From the NCBI GenBank assembly GCA_947090525.1, contig CAMUON010000003.1, forward strand, positions 117,260 through 181,259: a DNA stretch of 64,000 nt. The letters are read 5' to 3'. Positions 1 to 8,612 of this stretch are shown piece after piece. The notes under the pieces were generated by a model. It searched no databases. It worked only from the letters and a program-made list of their open reading frames with translations, and was not told the DNA's origin. The DNA comes from an uncultured Atopobium sp. Lineage in GTDB: Bacteria > Actinomycetota > Coriobacteriia > Coriobacteriales > Atopobiaceae. Position numbers and translations under genes: made by a program. The stretch's first letter is position 1; the number at the start of each line of letters is the position of its first letter.

Positions 1-1368
1 GGCTCGGTCGCAGCTATTTCACTTGCTAAGGCAGGAGCTTCAGTATGTGTCATCGACAAAAACACCGAAATCGCGCACCCTATCCTTGCCACGGGCGCAG
101 GAGCTTGCAATTTAAGTAATACAAATCTTGATGTCAATTGCTACAATGCACCGTCTTTTGTAAAAGGAATTTTCGGGCCTCATGCAGAGCAAGATATACA
201 TGAGTTTTTTTCGCGTCTAGGACTTCTCACCACGCAAAAAGAAGGGCGCATCTATCCCCTCTCCATGCAGGCTGCAAGCGTGCAACAGGTACTTGAACAC
301 GAACTTGTGCGCGCAGATGCGTTTGCGCTTTTGGGACATGAAGTCGTAGAACTTACACAGGAACAGACAGGAGCTTGGCATATACGTGCTCGTTTTGCAT
401 ATGCAACCTCTGTAGATACGAACATGCTTGAAGAAGCTCAAAAAGAAGGTAGTACACGGACACGCGTGGGCGCGGAAGCGAACGCGCACGCGGACGAGTG
501 TGCAAGCTTCAAAGAACTGCGTGCACGGACGGTCATCATTGCAACAGGCACGAAGCATGGACTTTCCTTTCTACCTACAGATATCGCAAATGTGACCGCC
601 AAACCAACCCTTTGCGCACTTGCGTGCGCAGACGACCCCATCCTCTCTCATTCGGGAAGGCGTGCGCAGGTAGTGCTTACGCTTGTGCGCGCAGGGAAAT
701 GCGTATTTCGCGAGGCAGGAGAAGTCCTCATACGAGATTTTGGACTTTCGGGGATTGTCGTATTTAATGCGTCGCGCATAGCACAAGCTGGGGATATACT
801 GTCGCTCAATTTTTGTCCTCACATGAGCGCAGAAGCACTGTTTGAGCATATTGCGCGCTTTATTGATACACGAGAAGACGCGCTCAAGATAAGCGCAAGC
901 GCACAAACCGAAGCGAAAGATGTACGCTACACCCTTCTTACCCATGCATTATGCGGAATTGTGGATCCCATGCTTGCAGAAAGCGTGCTTAAACGTGCGC
1001 AAGCGCACATGCAAAGGCCCACAAAACTGCCCGCGCACGCACACGCGCCGCAGAGCACAGACAACGACGCGCGCACGCGTCTCATACAGGCAGGTGTAGA
1101 AGCGCTTATGGACTATGAGCTCACGGTACAAGGACCTGCGCAAACAGCACACGCACAATGTTGGCGCGGTGGAATCGCGCGTGAGGCCCTCAATCCTCAC
1201 ACCCTCGCGCTACAAACGCACCCATCTATCTGGGCAATTGGTGAGGCTGTGGATGTTGATGCAGCTTGTGGTGGGTATAATTTGTCGTGGGCATGGAAAT
1301 CGGCCCTTGTAGCTGCGAAAGATGTTGCAAAAGCACTTAAAATGCAAAAACTAGGCATGCCGCATTAG
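1..1368 (+). CDS. NAD(P)/FAD-dependent oxidoreductase, HI0933/BaiN family (5' partial)
   Basis: The reading frame is open from base 1, so the true start and the first part of the dinucleotide-binding motif lie outside the window. What remains begins with GSVAAISLAKAGASV, the helix after a Rossmann GxGxxG turn, followed by an acidic end of strand 2 (VID). ATGAGACNLSN matches the HI0933-family signature that follows the FAD fold, and the C-terminal GGYNLSWAWKSALVAA is the family's closing FAD-contact motif. Members are flavoproteins of poorly known substrate; BaiN acts in bile acid metabolism, others are called aminoacetone oxidase-like. The middle part is enriched in Ala/His/Arg and GC-rich codons. 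The gene is followed 107 bp downstream by a second, unrelated flavoprotein on the same strand. The family call is firm; the substrate is unknown. Confidence 0.85.
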   Translation, partial: GSVAAISLAKAGASVCVIDKNTEIAHPILATGAGACNLSNTNLDVNCYNAPSFVKGIFGPHAEQDIHEFFSRLGLLTTQKEGRIYPLSMQAASVQQVLEHELVRADAFALLGHEVVELTQEQTGAWHIRARFAYATSVDTNMLEEAQKEGSTRTRVGAEANAHADECASFKELRARTVIIATGTKHGLSFLPTDIANVTAKPTLCALACADDPILSHSGRRAQVVLTLVRAGKCVFREAGEVLIRDFGLSGIVVFNASRIAQAGDILSLNFCPHMSAEALFEHIARFIDTREDALKISASAQTEAKDVRYTLLTHALCGIVDPMLAESVLKRAQAHMQRPTKLPAHAHAPQSTDNDARTRLIQAGVEALMDYELTVQGPAQTAHAQCWRGGIAREALNPHTLALQTHPSIWAIGEAVDVDAACGGYNLSWAWKSALVAAKDVAKALKMQKLGMPH

Positions 1369-1475
1369 ATGCCCTGCGCACAGCGCCGAGCGTGCCCCCA
1401 AAGGCGTATGCACAGGCGCATCGCCGCGCACACACAAAGCCACAGGTACCCCACTCATCTAAGCTTAGGAGCATT

Positions 1476-3149
1476 ATGATTGAAATTTCGTCGATATCTT
1501 GCGACATACGACACTATAGTCAGATTAGATCACAGGAAGACGCGTGGGTACGCGGACAAGCATGCAAACTTTTGCATATACAAACTGGCGAGATCGACCA
1601 ATTTGAGATTATGCGAAAATCCCACGATGCCCGCCACAAAGACCGTATTTCTGTCCTGTGGCGCATACGTCTATCCCTTCTCGCAGGAAAGGAGCAAGAG
1701 CTCGCCTACGTTACACGCGCAAAAGACCTCACATCAAACAAAGCGCTTCGAATAAACTATTGTGAGCCCGTGCCTGAGCCTGTCTACCCTGCTCACACAA
1801 GCAAAAAACCAGACGTACCACCCGTTATCGTAGGTGCAGGATGTGCAGGACTATTTGCCGCACTCACGCTCGCGCATAAGGGGCTTTGCCCTATACTTGT
1901 TGAGCGCGGAGAAGAAGCAAAAGCGCGCGCATCAAGCATCAAGCGCTTTATTGAGCATGCTCAATTAGACGAAAACAGCAATATCCAATTTGGCGCTGGC
2001 GGTGCGGGTACATTTTCCGATGGAAAGCTGGGTACCGGCACAAAAAGCCCTCTTCATCGTCTCATTCTCAAAACGTTTGTGAGTGCAGGAGCGCAGCCAC
2101 ACATACTTTATGACGCAAAACCCCACATCGGATCCGATATTCTACCCCGCGTTGTGACGCATATTGTAGCTGAGATCGAGCGCCTCGGAGGGCGCGTCTT
2201 GTTTTCGCACAAAATGACGCGGCTTGAAATTCAAAACGGCCGCGTATGTGGCGTTTACATCGAAGATTGCGGAGCGCACTCACTCACCAAGGGTTGTGAG
2301 CGCTCCATCAAAACTCGTCACGTTATCCTTGCACAAGGCCATTCGGCGCGCGATACGCTTCTCATGCTCAAAGATGTAGGCGTTTACATGGAGCGCAAAA
2401 CCTTCGCTATGGGAGTACGCATCGAACATTTGCAAGAAGCAATCGACCAGGCACAATACAAGTACAGTGCGCGCGCACGCGTGCTCGGAGCAGCCGATTA
2501 CAAAGCAGCAGTGCACCTTCCCAATGGCCGCAGCGCCTTTAGCTTTTGCATGTGTCCAGGTGGATACGTCGTCGCTGCTACAAGTGCACACGAACGCGTC
2601 GTTACAAACGGCATGAGCCTCTCTACCCGTGCGGGAAAAAATGCGAATGCAGGTTTTTTGTCTAATGTCCTTCCGCAGGACCTTCCCGGAGACGATGTAC
2701 TGGCGGGAATGTATCTCCAAGACAGGTGTGAAAAAAAGGCGTTTGAGCTCGGTGGAGAAGACTATAAGGCGCCGGCACAGCTGGTGGGAGATTTTATCCA
2801 AAACAAAGCAAGTACGCAAGCAGGCAGGGTATCTCCAAGCTATTCTCTCGGCGTAAAATTTGGAAGTATTTATAGCTGTTTACCAGCGTATATCACCGAT
2901 ACCCTAGCGCAGGCGCTCCCCCTCATCGCAAGAAAACTAACAGGATTTGATGCTCAGGATGCGGTGCTCACCGCGTGCGAAACCAGGTCGAGCTCGCCCG
3001 TGCGCCTCACCCGAGACGAACATCTGCAAGCAATCGGCATAGAAGGACTCTGGCCTGCAGGCGAAGGCGCTGGATATGCAGGTGGGATTATGAGCGCGGC
3101 AACCGATGGCATACGCGCAGCTCAAGCGCTTATTGAGTCTATGGAATAG
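1476..3149 (+). CDS. FAD-dependent dehydrogenase, COG2509-type
   Basis: A 557-residue flavoprotein. The frame is open further upstream to a GTG at 1392, but the ATG at 1476 has a clear AGGAG ribosome site at 1467-1471 and gives a normal N-terminus. After about 115 residues of N-terminal domain there is a Rossmann FAD motif (VIVGAGCAGLFAALTLA) with VERG at the end of the second strand. NIQFGAGGAGTFSDGKL and SFCMCPGGYVVAA, then the C-terminal GLWPAGEGAGYAGGIMSAATDGIRAA, are typical of the uncharacterised COG2509 dehydrogenases. The enzyme is presumably a soluble cytoplasmic oxidoreductase; its substrate is not known. It follows another flavoprotein but there is no sign that both act in one pathway. 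Confidence 0.85.
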   Translation: MIEISSISCDIRHYSQIRSQEDAWVRGQACKLLHIQTGEIDQFEIMRKSHDARHKDRISVLWRIRLSLLAGKEQELAYVTRAKDLTSNKALRINYCEPVPEPVYPAHTSKKPDVPPVIVGAGCAGLFAALTLAHKGLCPILVERGEEAKARASSIKRFIEHAQLDENSNIQFGAGGAGTFSDGKLGTGTKSPLHRLILKTFVSAGAQPHILYDAKPHIGSDILPRVVTHIVAEIERLGGRVLFSHKMTRLEIQNGRVCGVYIEDCGAHSLTKGCERSIKTRHVILAQGHSARDTLLMLKDVGVYMERKTFAMGVRIEHLQEAIDQAQYKYSARARVLGAADYKAAVHLPNGRSAFSFCMCPGGYVVAATSAHERVVTNGMSLSTRAGKNANAGFLSNVLPQDLPGDDVLAGMYLQDRCEKKAFELGGEDYKAPAQLVGDFIQNKASTQAGRVSPSYSLGVKFGSIYSCLPAYITDTLAQALPLIARKLTGFDAQDAVLTACETRSSSPVRLTRDEHLQAIGIEGLWPAGEGAGYAGGIMSAATDGIRAAQALIESME

Positions 3150-3178
3150 CTGAGAAGAGGACGGGCCTTAGAGGAGCA

Positions 3179-3229
3179 CCGGGTCCTAGCAGGACGTCTG
3201 ATCGTAGCAGGAGGCCGGGTCCTAGCAGG
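3179..3229 (+). repeat. Two direct copies of a 15-bp sequence
   Basis: The sequence CCGGGTCCTAGCAGG occurs at 3179-3193 and again at 3215-3229, a period of 36 bp, with further AGCAGG echoes between and after them. It lies in the convergent gap between the COG2509 dehydrogenase and the GntR regulator. No hairpin terminator is evident in this gap. Confidence 0.6.
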
Positions 3230-3273
3230 TCAGCAGACACTGGCAGAGTGCAAAACCTATCAGCACACGCATC

Positions 3274-3921
3274 CTACCAGGTCACAAGGTGTACGTGCGC
3301 GCTACTCCAGTGCACCGTTCTCATGTAGCAAGCAAGTTCGTCAAACTTACCCGCTTTGAGCAAATTCAATATCTGCTGATGCTCATGATTGGCATCGCCA
3401 AAGAGCTCGCGTGCACGCTCAGGCGTTGTGCTTATTTGCTCGCGGTGAAGGAAGAAACGTTTCTCCTGCTTGATAAGGGATATGAGGCGCTCATTTCCGC
3501 AGCGCAGCATGTAGTAATCATGAAACGCGCGCTGAAGCTCGTCGTACTTAGAGACAAGGCCGCCCGCAATAGCGAGCTCCATAGAATCGATGAGGAATTG
3601 AAGCTGCTGATAGTCTGCATCGTCAAAGTGCTTCGCTGCAAGACAGGTAGCTTGTGCATCGAGAGGACCAATGATCTGAAAGACTTCTTCTGCAGCTTGC
3701 GCATCAAAGCCATGCACACGAAAACCTTTGCGCAGCTCATTATCCAAATAACCGTCATCAGAAAGCTTGATCAAAGCCTCGCGAACAGGCGTTCTCGACA
3801 CGCCCATCGCATCGCAGATCATTTGCTCGCTCACACGATCGCCTGCAGATAGCTTTCCGTCGTTGATAAGAGAGATGATGTATTCGTAAACGTGATCGTT
3901 AAGTGGGCGGTACTGATTCAT
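3274..3921 (-). CDS. GntR-family transcriptional regulator (FCD subfamily)
   Basis: A 215-residue DNA-binding protein. The N-terminal 70 residues are a winged helix of the GntR type (RVSEQMICDAMGVSRTPVREALIKLSDDG), and the remainder is the all-helical FCD ligand-binding domain, with the HDYYMLRCGNERL stretch that usually carries metal- or acid-binding histidines. Family members sense small organic acids or sugar acids and usually repress neighbouring genes. The start ATG is preceded by GGAG about 8 bases upstream. The gene stands alone between uvrB (same strand, 333 bp upstream) and a convergent dehydrogenase, so its target is not obvious. An inverted repeat at 3970-3998 in its own upstream region suggests autoregulation. 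Confidence 0.9.
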   Translation of the reverse strand: MNQYRPLNDHVYEYIISLINDGKLSAGDRVSEQMICDAMGVSRTPVREALIKLSDDGYLDNELRKGFRVHGFDAQAAEEVFQIIGPLDAQATCLAAKHFDDADYQQLQFLIDSMELAIAGGLVSKYDELQRAFHDYYMLRCGNERLISLIKQEKRFFLHREQISTTPERARELFGDANHEHQQILNLLKAGKFDELACYMRTVHWSSAHVHLVTW

Positions 3922-4254
3922 AATAGCTCCAAAAATCCTTGCGGTGACACAGTGCTGGGGATACCAGCGTATAAGTTAAAAGTGGCTTTTGACTTATAAC
4001 ATGCACGTAAAAGGCTTAATGGATGGCTTCAGCATACGCATATTGCTTTAAGCTAGATTTCAGTACATGTTCAAGCTCATACGATAACACAAATGCATTT
4101 ACAAACCTTAAATAGCATTCTCAAGCGATCTATTAGCATACAGTCTACAAATGAAGAGCGCGAAGTCTTCATGTTTCGAGGCAGAATGAGCGTGTATAAT
4201 TAGGTTCATTTTTTATATAACTTATGAAATGTGGAAATCCGAAATAGATGCGCT
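3922..4254. other. Intergenic region between uvrB and the GntR gene
   Basis: This 333-bp region holds the upstream control region of the GntR gene. The only structured element I see is the inverted repeat at 3970-3998. No convincing terminator follows uvrB and no further gene is supported. Confidence 0.5.
3970..3998. promoter_or_regulatory. 13-bp inverted repeat upstream of GntR gene, candidate operator
   Basis: Left arm TATAAGTTAAAAG (3970-3982), spacer TGG, right arm CTTTTGACTTATA (3986-3998). Twelve of thirteen positions are complementary. It lies about 50 bp upstream of the GntR start codon and contains TTATAA/TTATAC strings that could be -10 elements on the minus strand. This is consistent with, but does not prove, autoregulation by the dimeric GntR protein. 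Confidence 0.55.
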
Positions 4255-6540
4255 CTAATGTCTTCGAGCTTTCGTTTGAGAGCGTGTGTGTTTCGCAAAG
4301 CTTCGCTTGAGACGAAGAAGCGCCACGTCCTCGCTTACATTTCCGCGCAACCCTTCGATCTCAACGAGTTGATTTCTCGCGCGCGCAGCTCGGTCAAAAT
4401 CGAGCGCAGCAGACGCTTCGGCCATCTCTTCCTGCAGTTTCTTTTCATATTGAGCAAGTACCTCAGGCGGCATATCCTCAATAGAGATAGACGCGCTCCC
4501 TTGCTCCGCAGGGGCAAGAGTAGTGGTATCTGCGCTTGGGCCTACTTCTTCAGAAGGCGTATAAAACACACCATGATCTCTTTTTTTGCTATCGAGCGTT
4601 TGGCGCGCTTCTTCTATAAAAGTACCAACATTGATCAAGGATTTTTGTATGGTTTGAGGCTCAATATGATGCTTGTGATTGTATGCTTCTTGGATGTGAC
4701 GTCTGCGTGCGGTCTCTGAAATAGCCGCTTGCATGGAATCGGTCACCTTATCTGCATACATAATCACGGCTCCGTGGGCATTTCTTGCAGCGCGGCCCAT
4801 GGTTTGAATGAGCGAACGGCGGTTGCGCAAGAATCCTTCCTTATCGGCGTCGAGTATTGCAACGAGAGACACTTCTGGGATATCAAGGCCCTCGCGCAAC
4901 AGATTGATACCCACAAGCACATCTATCACGCCTTTTCTAAGGTCGGAGATGATATCGATGCGCTCAAGGGTAGGCGTATCCGAGTGCATGTAATTCACCT
5001 TAAGCCCCTCATCGAGCAGGTGATCTACAAGATCCTCCGCACTTCGCTTGGTAAGCGTGCATACGAGCACCTTTTCATGCCGGCGAATACGCAAGCGAAT
5101 CTCTCTCGTGAGATCTGCTATGCAATCGAGCGTAGGGCGCACATCCACGCGCGGATCGAGAAGGCCCGTGGGGCGGATGATCTGCTCTATCGCAGGCGTA
5201 CTCACGCTCAGCTCATAATCGCCAGGCGTTGCAGATACATACACAAATTGCGGGATGCGCGCCTCGAATTCATCAAAACGAAGCGGACGATTGTCAAGCG
5301 CAGAAGGCAGGCGAAACCCATGCTCAACAAGGGTGGTCTTGCGGGAACGGTCGCCCTCATACATGCCGCGAATCTGCGGTACTGTCACATGGGATTCATC
5401 GATGATGCAAAGCATATCTGCAGGAAAATAGTCGATAAGCGTGTAGGGCGCCTCCCCGGGTGCCCGACCATCCATGTAGCGCGAATAATTTTCTATGCCT
5501 GAACAAAAGCCCATCGTTTCGAGCATTTCCAAATCGTAGGTACAACGCTCAGAGAGCCGCTCAGCTTCGAGAAGCATATTATGCGCTTTGAGATCTTGCA
5601 CGCGTGCACTCATGTCGGCACCGATCTCTTTGATCGCATCATTAAGCTTTGGGCGCGCAACAACGTAGTGCGAGGCAGGCCAGATAGGAATAGCCGAAAA
5701 CTCTCTCAGGACATGAGAATCAAGCGCGTCGATTTCTGCAATTTCTTCCACTTCGTCGCCGAAAAAGACGATACGCAAAGGATTTTCTGCATACGGACAA
5801 AACACATCCACACTATCTCCCCGCACGCGGAAACATCCGCGCGTAAGATCGAGGTCGGAACGCTGGTATTGCATGTCGATGAGATTTTTTATGAGAGTGT
5901 CTCGTTCAAGCGGGGTCTCTTTGTCAATATTGGGGGCAAGACCTGCATAATCTTCCGGACTTCCGATACCATAGATACACGAAACCGAAGCCACAACAAT
6001 GCAATCGCTTCGCGAAAGAAGACTCGATGTCGCTTGATGCCTCAGCTTTTCGACTTCTTCGTTGACACTTGAGTCTTTTTCGATATAGGTATCGGTTTGC
6101 GGAATGTAGGCTTCGGGCTGGTAGTAGTCGTAGTACGAAACGAAATACACGACTGCATTATCGGGGAAAAATTCCTTCATCTCGGAGGCTACCTGTGCAG
6201 CAAGGGTTTTATTTGGCTCGATGATGAGGGTAGTTTTATTCGTGCGGGCAATAAGATTCGCCATCGTAAAGGTTTTGCCTGAGCCCGTAACGCCCAAAAG
6301 TGTCTGAGCTCGAGCATGGTCCTTGAGCACGCCTTTTGTAAGTACTGCGATCGCAGGCTCCTGGTCGCCTTTTGGCGTAAACGGCGCTTTCAGGACAAAG
6401 TGCTCACAGTTCCGTTTGCGTCCAAAACGTGCAAGCGCATGCCCGAAGTGCTCATGCGGATGAGAAGGAATATCTGCGGGGGCGGGAGCTGCAGAGGTGG
6501 AAACCGCAGATGCAGGAGCTGCGGATGTGCGCTTAGTCAT
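4255..6540 (-). CDS. uvrB: Excinuclease ABC subunit B
   Basis: UvrB is the damage-verifying helicase-like subunit of nucleotide excision repair, acting with UvrA and UvrC in the cytoplasm. The sequence has Walker A GVTGSGKT (residues 83-90), the beta-hairpin region YYDYYQPEAYIPQTDTYIEK, the DESH Walker B box, helicase motifs (TMGRAARN) and a C-terminal UVR motif (LQEEMAEASAALDFDRAARAR) that binds UvrC. I chose the ATG at 6540, since an in-frame ATG further upstream would lie deep inside the transglycosylase gene; with this start uvrB overlaps the preceding gene by 8 bases. At 761 residues it is longer than the usual 660-700 because of a 45-residue Ala/Pro/Ser-rich N-terminal extension and an acidic insert before the UVR motif. 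It is the last gene of a four-gene operon. Confidence 0.97.
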   Translation of the reverse strand: MTKRTSAAPASAVSTSAAPAPADIPSHPHEHFGHALARFGRKRNCEHFVLKAPFTPKGDQEPAIAVLTKGVLKDHARAQTLLGVTGSGKTFTMANLIARTNKTTLIIEPNKTLAAQVASEMKEFFPDNAVVYFVSYYDYYQPEAYIPQTDTYIEKDSSVNEEVEKLRHQATSSLLSRSDCIVVASVSCIYGIGSPEDYAGLAPNIDKETPLERDTLIKNLIDMQYQRSDLDLTRGCFRVRGDSVDVFCPYAENPLRIVFFGDEVEEIAEIDALDSHVLREFSAIPIWPASHYVVARPKLNDAIKEIGADMSARVQDLKAHNMLLEAERLSERCTYDLEMLETMGFCSGIENYSRYMDGRAPGEAPYTLIDYFPADMLCIIDESHVTVPQIRGMYEGDRSRKTTLVEHGFRLPSALDNRPLRFDEFEARIPQFVYVSATPGDYELSVSTPAIEQIIRPTGLLDPRVDVRPTLDCIADLTREIRLRIRRHEKVLVCTLTKRSAEDLVDHLLDEGLKVNYMHSDTPTLERIDIISDLRKGVIDVLVGINLLREGLDIPEVSLVAILDADKEGFLRNRRSLIQTMGRAARNAHGAVIMYADKVTDSMQAAISETARRRHIQEAYNHKHHIEPQTIQKSLINVGTFIEEARQTLDSKKRDHGVFYTPSEEVGPSADTTTLAPAEQGSASISIEDMPPEVLAQYEKKLQEEMAEASAALDFDRAARARNQLVEIEGLRGNVSEDVALLRLKRSFAKHTRSQTKARRH

Positions 6541-7126
6541 GATGCCCAATCCCTTGCGGATAGAGCCGCTTATAACATTCATATGTTTGATTGACGCTCG
6601 TAACGTACGCACCGGTCTCGGCAAAGGTTATGCTTTTCTGAATGGGGGTTTCATTATCTTTTTTCCATGCAGACACTTGCGTAGGACCGGCATTATATGC
6701 AGCAATCACCTCATCTCGCGAAGAAAATTGCTTCGCGAGCATGCTCAAATAGCACACACCGTATTCAATATTAACCTCTGGCTCACTTAAACGACGAGGA
6801 TCAAAGCGTTTAGCCGAAACGGCTCCCGTCTTGGCCAAATGCTCGGCTGTGGCAGGCATCATCTGCATAAGGCCTTGCGCACCTGCGTGCGAGACTGCTT
6901 TTTCGTCCCAATTGGACTCACACTTGATCACCGCTACCGCCAAATATGGATCCACATCATAGCGTTTACATGCGGAAACGATGATTTCCTCATGCTTTAC
7001 CGGATAAAAATATTTCCACGTGTTCGAATCGCGAAGAGCGTACAACACAAGCGTAGAAACACTCAGCACGAACATCGCGATAAGAGGTATCACTCGATAC
7101 CATCTAAAAAAGCGCGGACGATTCAC
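6533..7126 (-). CDS. Membrane-anchored lytic transglycosylase (SLT domain)
   Basis: A peptidoglycan-cleaving lytic transglycosylase of the Slt70 catalytic-domain type. The GTG start at 7126 is supported by a perfect AAGGAGG six bases upstream; longer versions starting up to 7192 have no such site. The product is 197 residues with one transmembrane helix near residues 12-32, so the catalytic domain lies outside the membrane. IKCESNWDEKAVSHAGAQGLMQMMPATAEHL contains the catalytic Glu (E70) and the GLMQ motif, and AYNAGPTQVSAW is the second substrate-binding motif. It overlaps the 3' end of coaE by 23 bases and uvrB by 8 bases, so translation of these genes is probably coupled. Confidence 0.92.
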   Translation of the reverse strand: MNRPRFFRWYRVIPLIAMFVLSVSTLVLYALRDSNTWKYFYPVKHEEIIVSACKRYDVDPYLAVAVIKCESNWDEKAVSHAGAQGLMQMMPATAEHLAKTGAVSAKRFDPRRLSEPEVNIEYGVCYLSMLAKQFSSRDEVIAAYNAGPTQVSAWKKDNETPIQKSITFAETGAYVTSVNQTYECYKRLYPQGIGHHD

Positions 7127-7835
7127 ACGCACCCTCCTTATTTGCAAGCACAAAGGCATGCGAACGCACACGCGCGCAAAGCCACTCATCAACCTTCTCT
7201 ACCAGCTCAGGCATTGACCCTTCATTTTCTATACAATAACTCGCATGCGCCTTGTATGCAGCATCATCGGGCTGAAGACGCATACGCGCGCTGAGCTCAA
7301 GAGCTGTAATCGAGCGCTTGCGCGCAAGGCGTGTACGCTGCGCGCGTGAGGCCAAGACGCACATAGTCTCATCTGCGATAGTTAAGAGTGCGGGCGCCTT
7401 ATCGGGAAGGGGAAGCTCTACAACAACCAGCGCAGGCGTTTGAGTTGTGGACGCTAGTACGGGCGCTGCGGACGCAGGCGCTGGCGCAGAAGCAGAAACC
7501 ACACGTTCTGCGATCTGCGTCATCTGCAGCTCAACAAGGCGGAAAATAGCTGGATGCGTTATGCGCTCGAGCTCAGCGGATGTGCGCGCAGAAGAAAACG
7601 CACGCGCAGCAAGACGTGTGCGCGAAATATGTCCTGTGCTATCAAGAATATCCGCGCCAAAATGGTCAACAAGCTGCTCTTTACACGTATCGTCGCCTTG
7701 CAACACCTCATGTGCGCACGCATCCAAGTCGATGCGATACGCTCCCTTTGAAGCTAGATATTTTGACACGGTCGATTTTCCCGAACATATGCCCCCGATA
7801 AGGACGAGCATATACAACAAACTGGGTTTTTGCAT
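7104..7835 (-). CDS. coaE: Dephospho-CoA kinase
   Basis: Catalyses the last step of coenzyme A synthesis, ATP-dependent phosphorylation of dephospho-CoA. The P-loop GGICSGKST lies near residues 14-22, followed by the CoA-binding IDLDACAHEVLQ segment and THPAIFRLVELQM. The ETMCVLASRAQRTRLARKR segment is the lid region. I chose the ATG at 7835; an in-frame ATG at 7811 is an alternative. A run of Ala/Pro/Ser (residues about 115-135) interrupts the normal core, making the protein longer (243 residues) than the usual 200. The gene begins 5 bases after the zinc-ribbon protein and overlaps the transglycosylase. A coaE-uvrB neighbourhood is known in Actinobacteria. Confidence 0.93.
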   Translation of the reverse strand: MQKPSLLYMLVLIGGICSGKSTVSKYLASKGAYRIDLDACAHEVLQGDDTCKEQLVDHFGADILDSTGHISRTRLAARAFSSARTSAELERITHPAIFRLVELQMTQIAERVVSASAPAPASAAPVLASTTQTPALVVVELPLPDKAPALLTIADETMCVLASRAQRTRLARKRSITALELSARMRLQPDDAAYKAHASYCIENEGSMPELVEKVDEWLCARVRSHAFVLANKEGACESSALF

Positions 7836-7840
7836 AAGGC

Positions 7841-8290
7841 TTATGAATCTGCTTCGAACGTTTTGTTGCAATGAGGACAGGTGACCCGTATGTGGCCGCA
7901 TTTACGCGGCACGCGCGCATGGCCATGGCAATGAGGGCAGGATAGATGTTTGTAGGAGCTCAATTCCTTGACAGCGGCAAGCGGATTTGTAATCCAGAGG
8001 CTGTGCGGCCCCAAAAGAGACAAAAACTTGTCGCCCTCCGCCTTGCGCGCACGTGTATTGTACGAAAATGCACGAAAAAGGACCACAAGCACAATGAGCG
8101 CAAGAAGATGGTCAAGAGGTGCGAACTTGAGTGCGAGCCTATTAATGAGCACAAGTATAACCACAAGTTCGATCAGAAAGAGAGAAAGAATATCAAAGCC
8201 ATAACGCCCACTTAAGAAATCGGCAATTTGACGAGAAAGATTCTGCTCACGAGAAGATCTGGGGTTCATGTAGGATCGATTTTGAATCAT
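7841..8290 (-). CDS. Small membrane protein with C-terminal zinc ribbon
   Basis: A 149-residue protein with two predicted membrane helices (about residues 33-52 and 60-77) and a C-terminal zinc ribbon formed by CPHC and CPHC pairs (CPHCHGHARVPRKCGHIRVTCPHC). Two further residues, Cys and His, lie between the pairs. The ATG at 8290 has AGGA seven bases upstream; a second ATG at 8269 is possible. It is the first gene of the coaE-SLT-uvrB operon. Similar two-helix zinc-ribbon proteins are common in Gram-positive bacteria but I know of no assigned function. A role in envelope or translation quality control would be guesswork. Confidence 0.75.
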   Translation of the reverse strand: MIQNRSYMNPRSSREQNLSRQIADFLSGRYGFDILSLFLIELVVILVLINRLALKFAPLDHLLALIVLVVLFRAFSYNTRARKAEGDKFLSLLGPHSLWITNPLAAVKELSSYKHLSCPHCHGHARVPRKCGHIRVTCPHCNKTFEADS

Positions 8291-8612
8291 GTGACTGTCC
8301 TATTCCAACTTGGATGAGGGTGTGAGCTTTGAACGTGATGTGCACGGCGCGCGGGCGTACGTGAGGACACGGGATGCGCGGGCGCGAAAGCGCAGGCAAG
8401 AACTCAGGCTTAGAAGCGAGCATGAGGCTACACGCAAACAATCCAAAGCTAGCTTCATTGTACACCACTTTTTCGCGTATACGCATGAAGCCTGCAGATT
8501 CAAATGACAAGAAGATACGTTCGCGCGGCCTTTTGCCGCCAACACTTGACATCAATCTGATATCACATTAATATCAGATTATCGTCAATCAAGGCGCGTC
8601 AAAGGAGTTACC
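8291..8612. other. Divergent intergenic region, zinc-ribbon operon / SPFH gene
   Basis: This 322-bp region separates two divergent transcription units. The left part is GC-rich and shows no clear gene. The right end carries the SPFH promoter and operator (8546-8580) and the AAAGGAG ribosome site just before 8613. Confidence 0.6.
8546..8580 (+). promoter_or_regulatory. Near-consensus sigma-70 promoter overlapped by a perfect 10-bp inverted repeat
   Basis: TTGACA at 8546-8551 and TAATAT at 8569-8574 are separated by exactly 17 bp. A perfect inverted repeat, AATCTGATAT (8554-8563) and ATATCAGATT (8571-8580) with a 7-bp spacer, covers the spacer and the -10 hexamer. A protein bound here would block RNA polymerase. 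The obvious candidate is the ribbon-helix-helix protein encoded just downstream at 9646; that link is inference. Confidence 0.8.
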
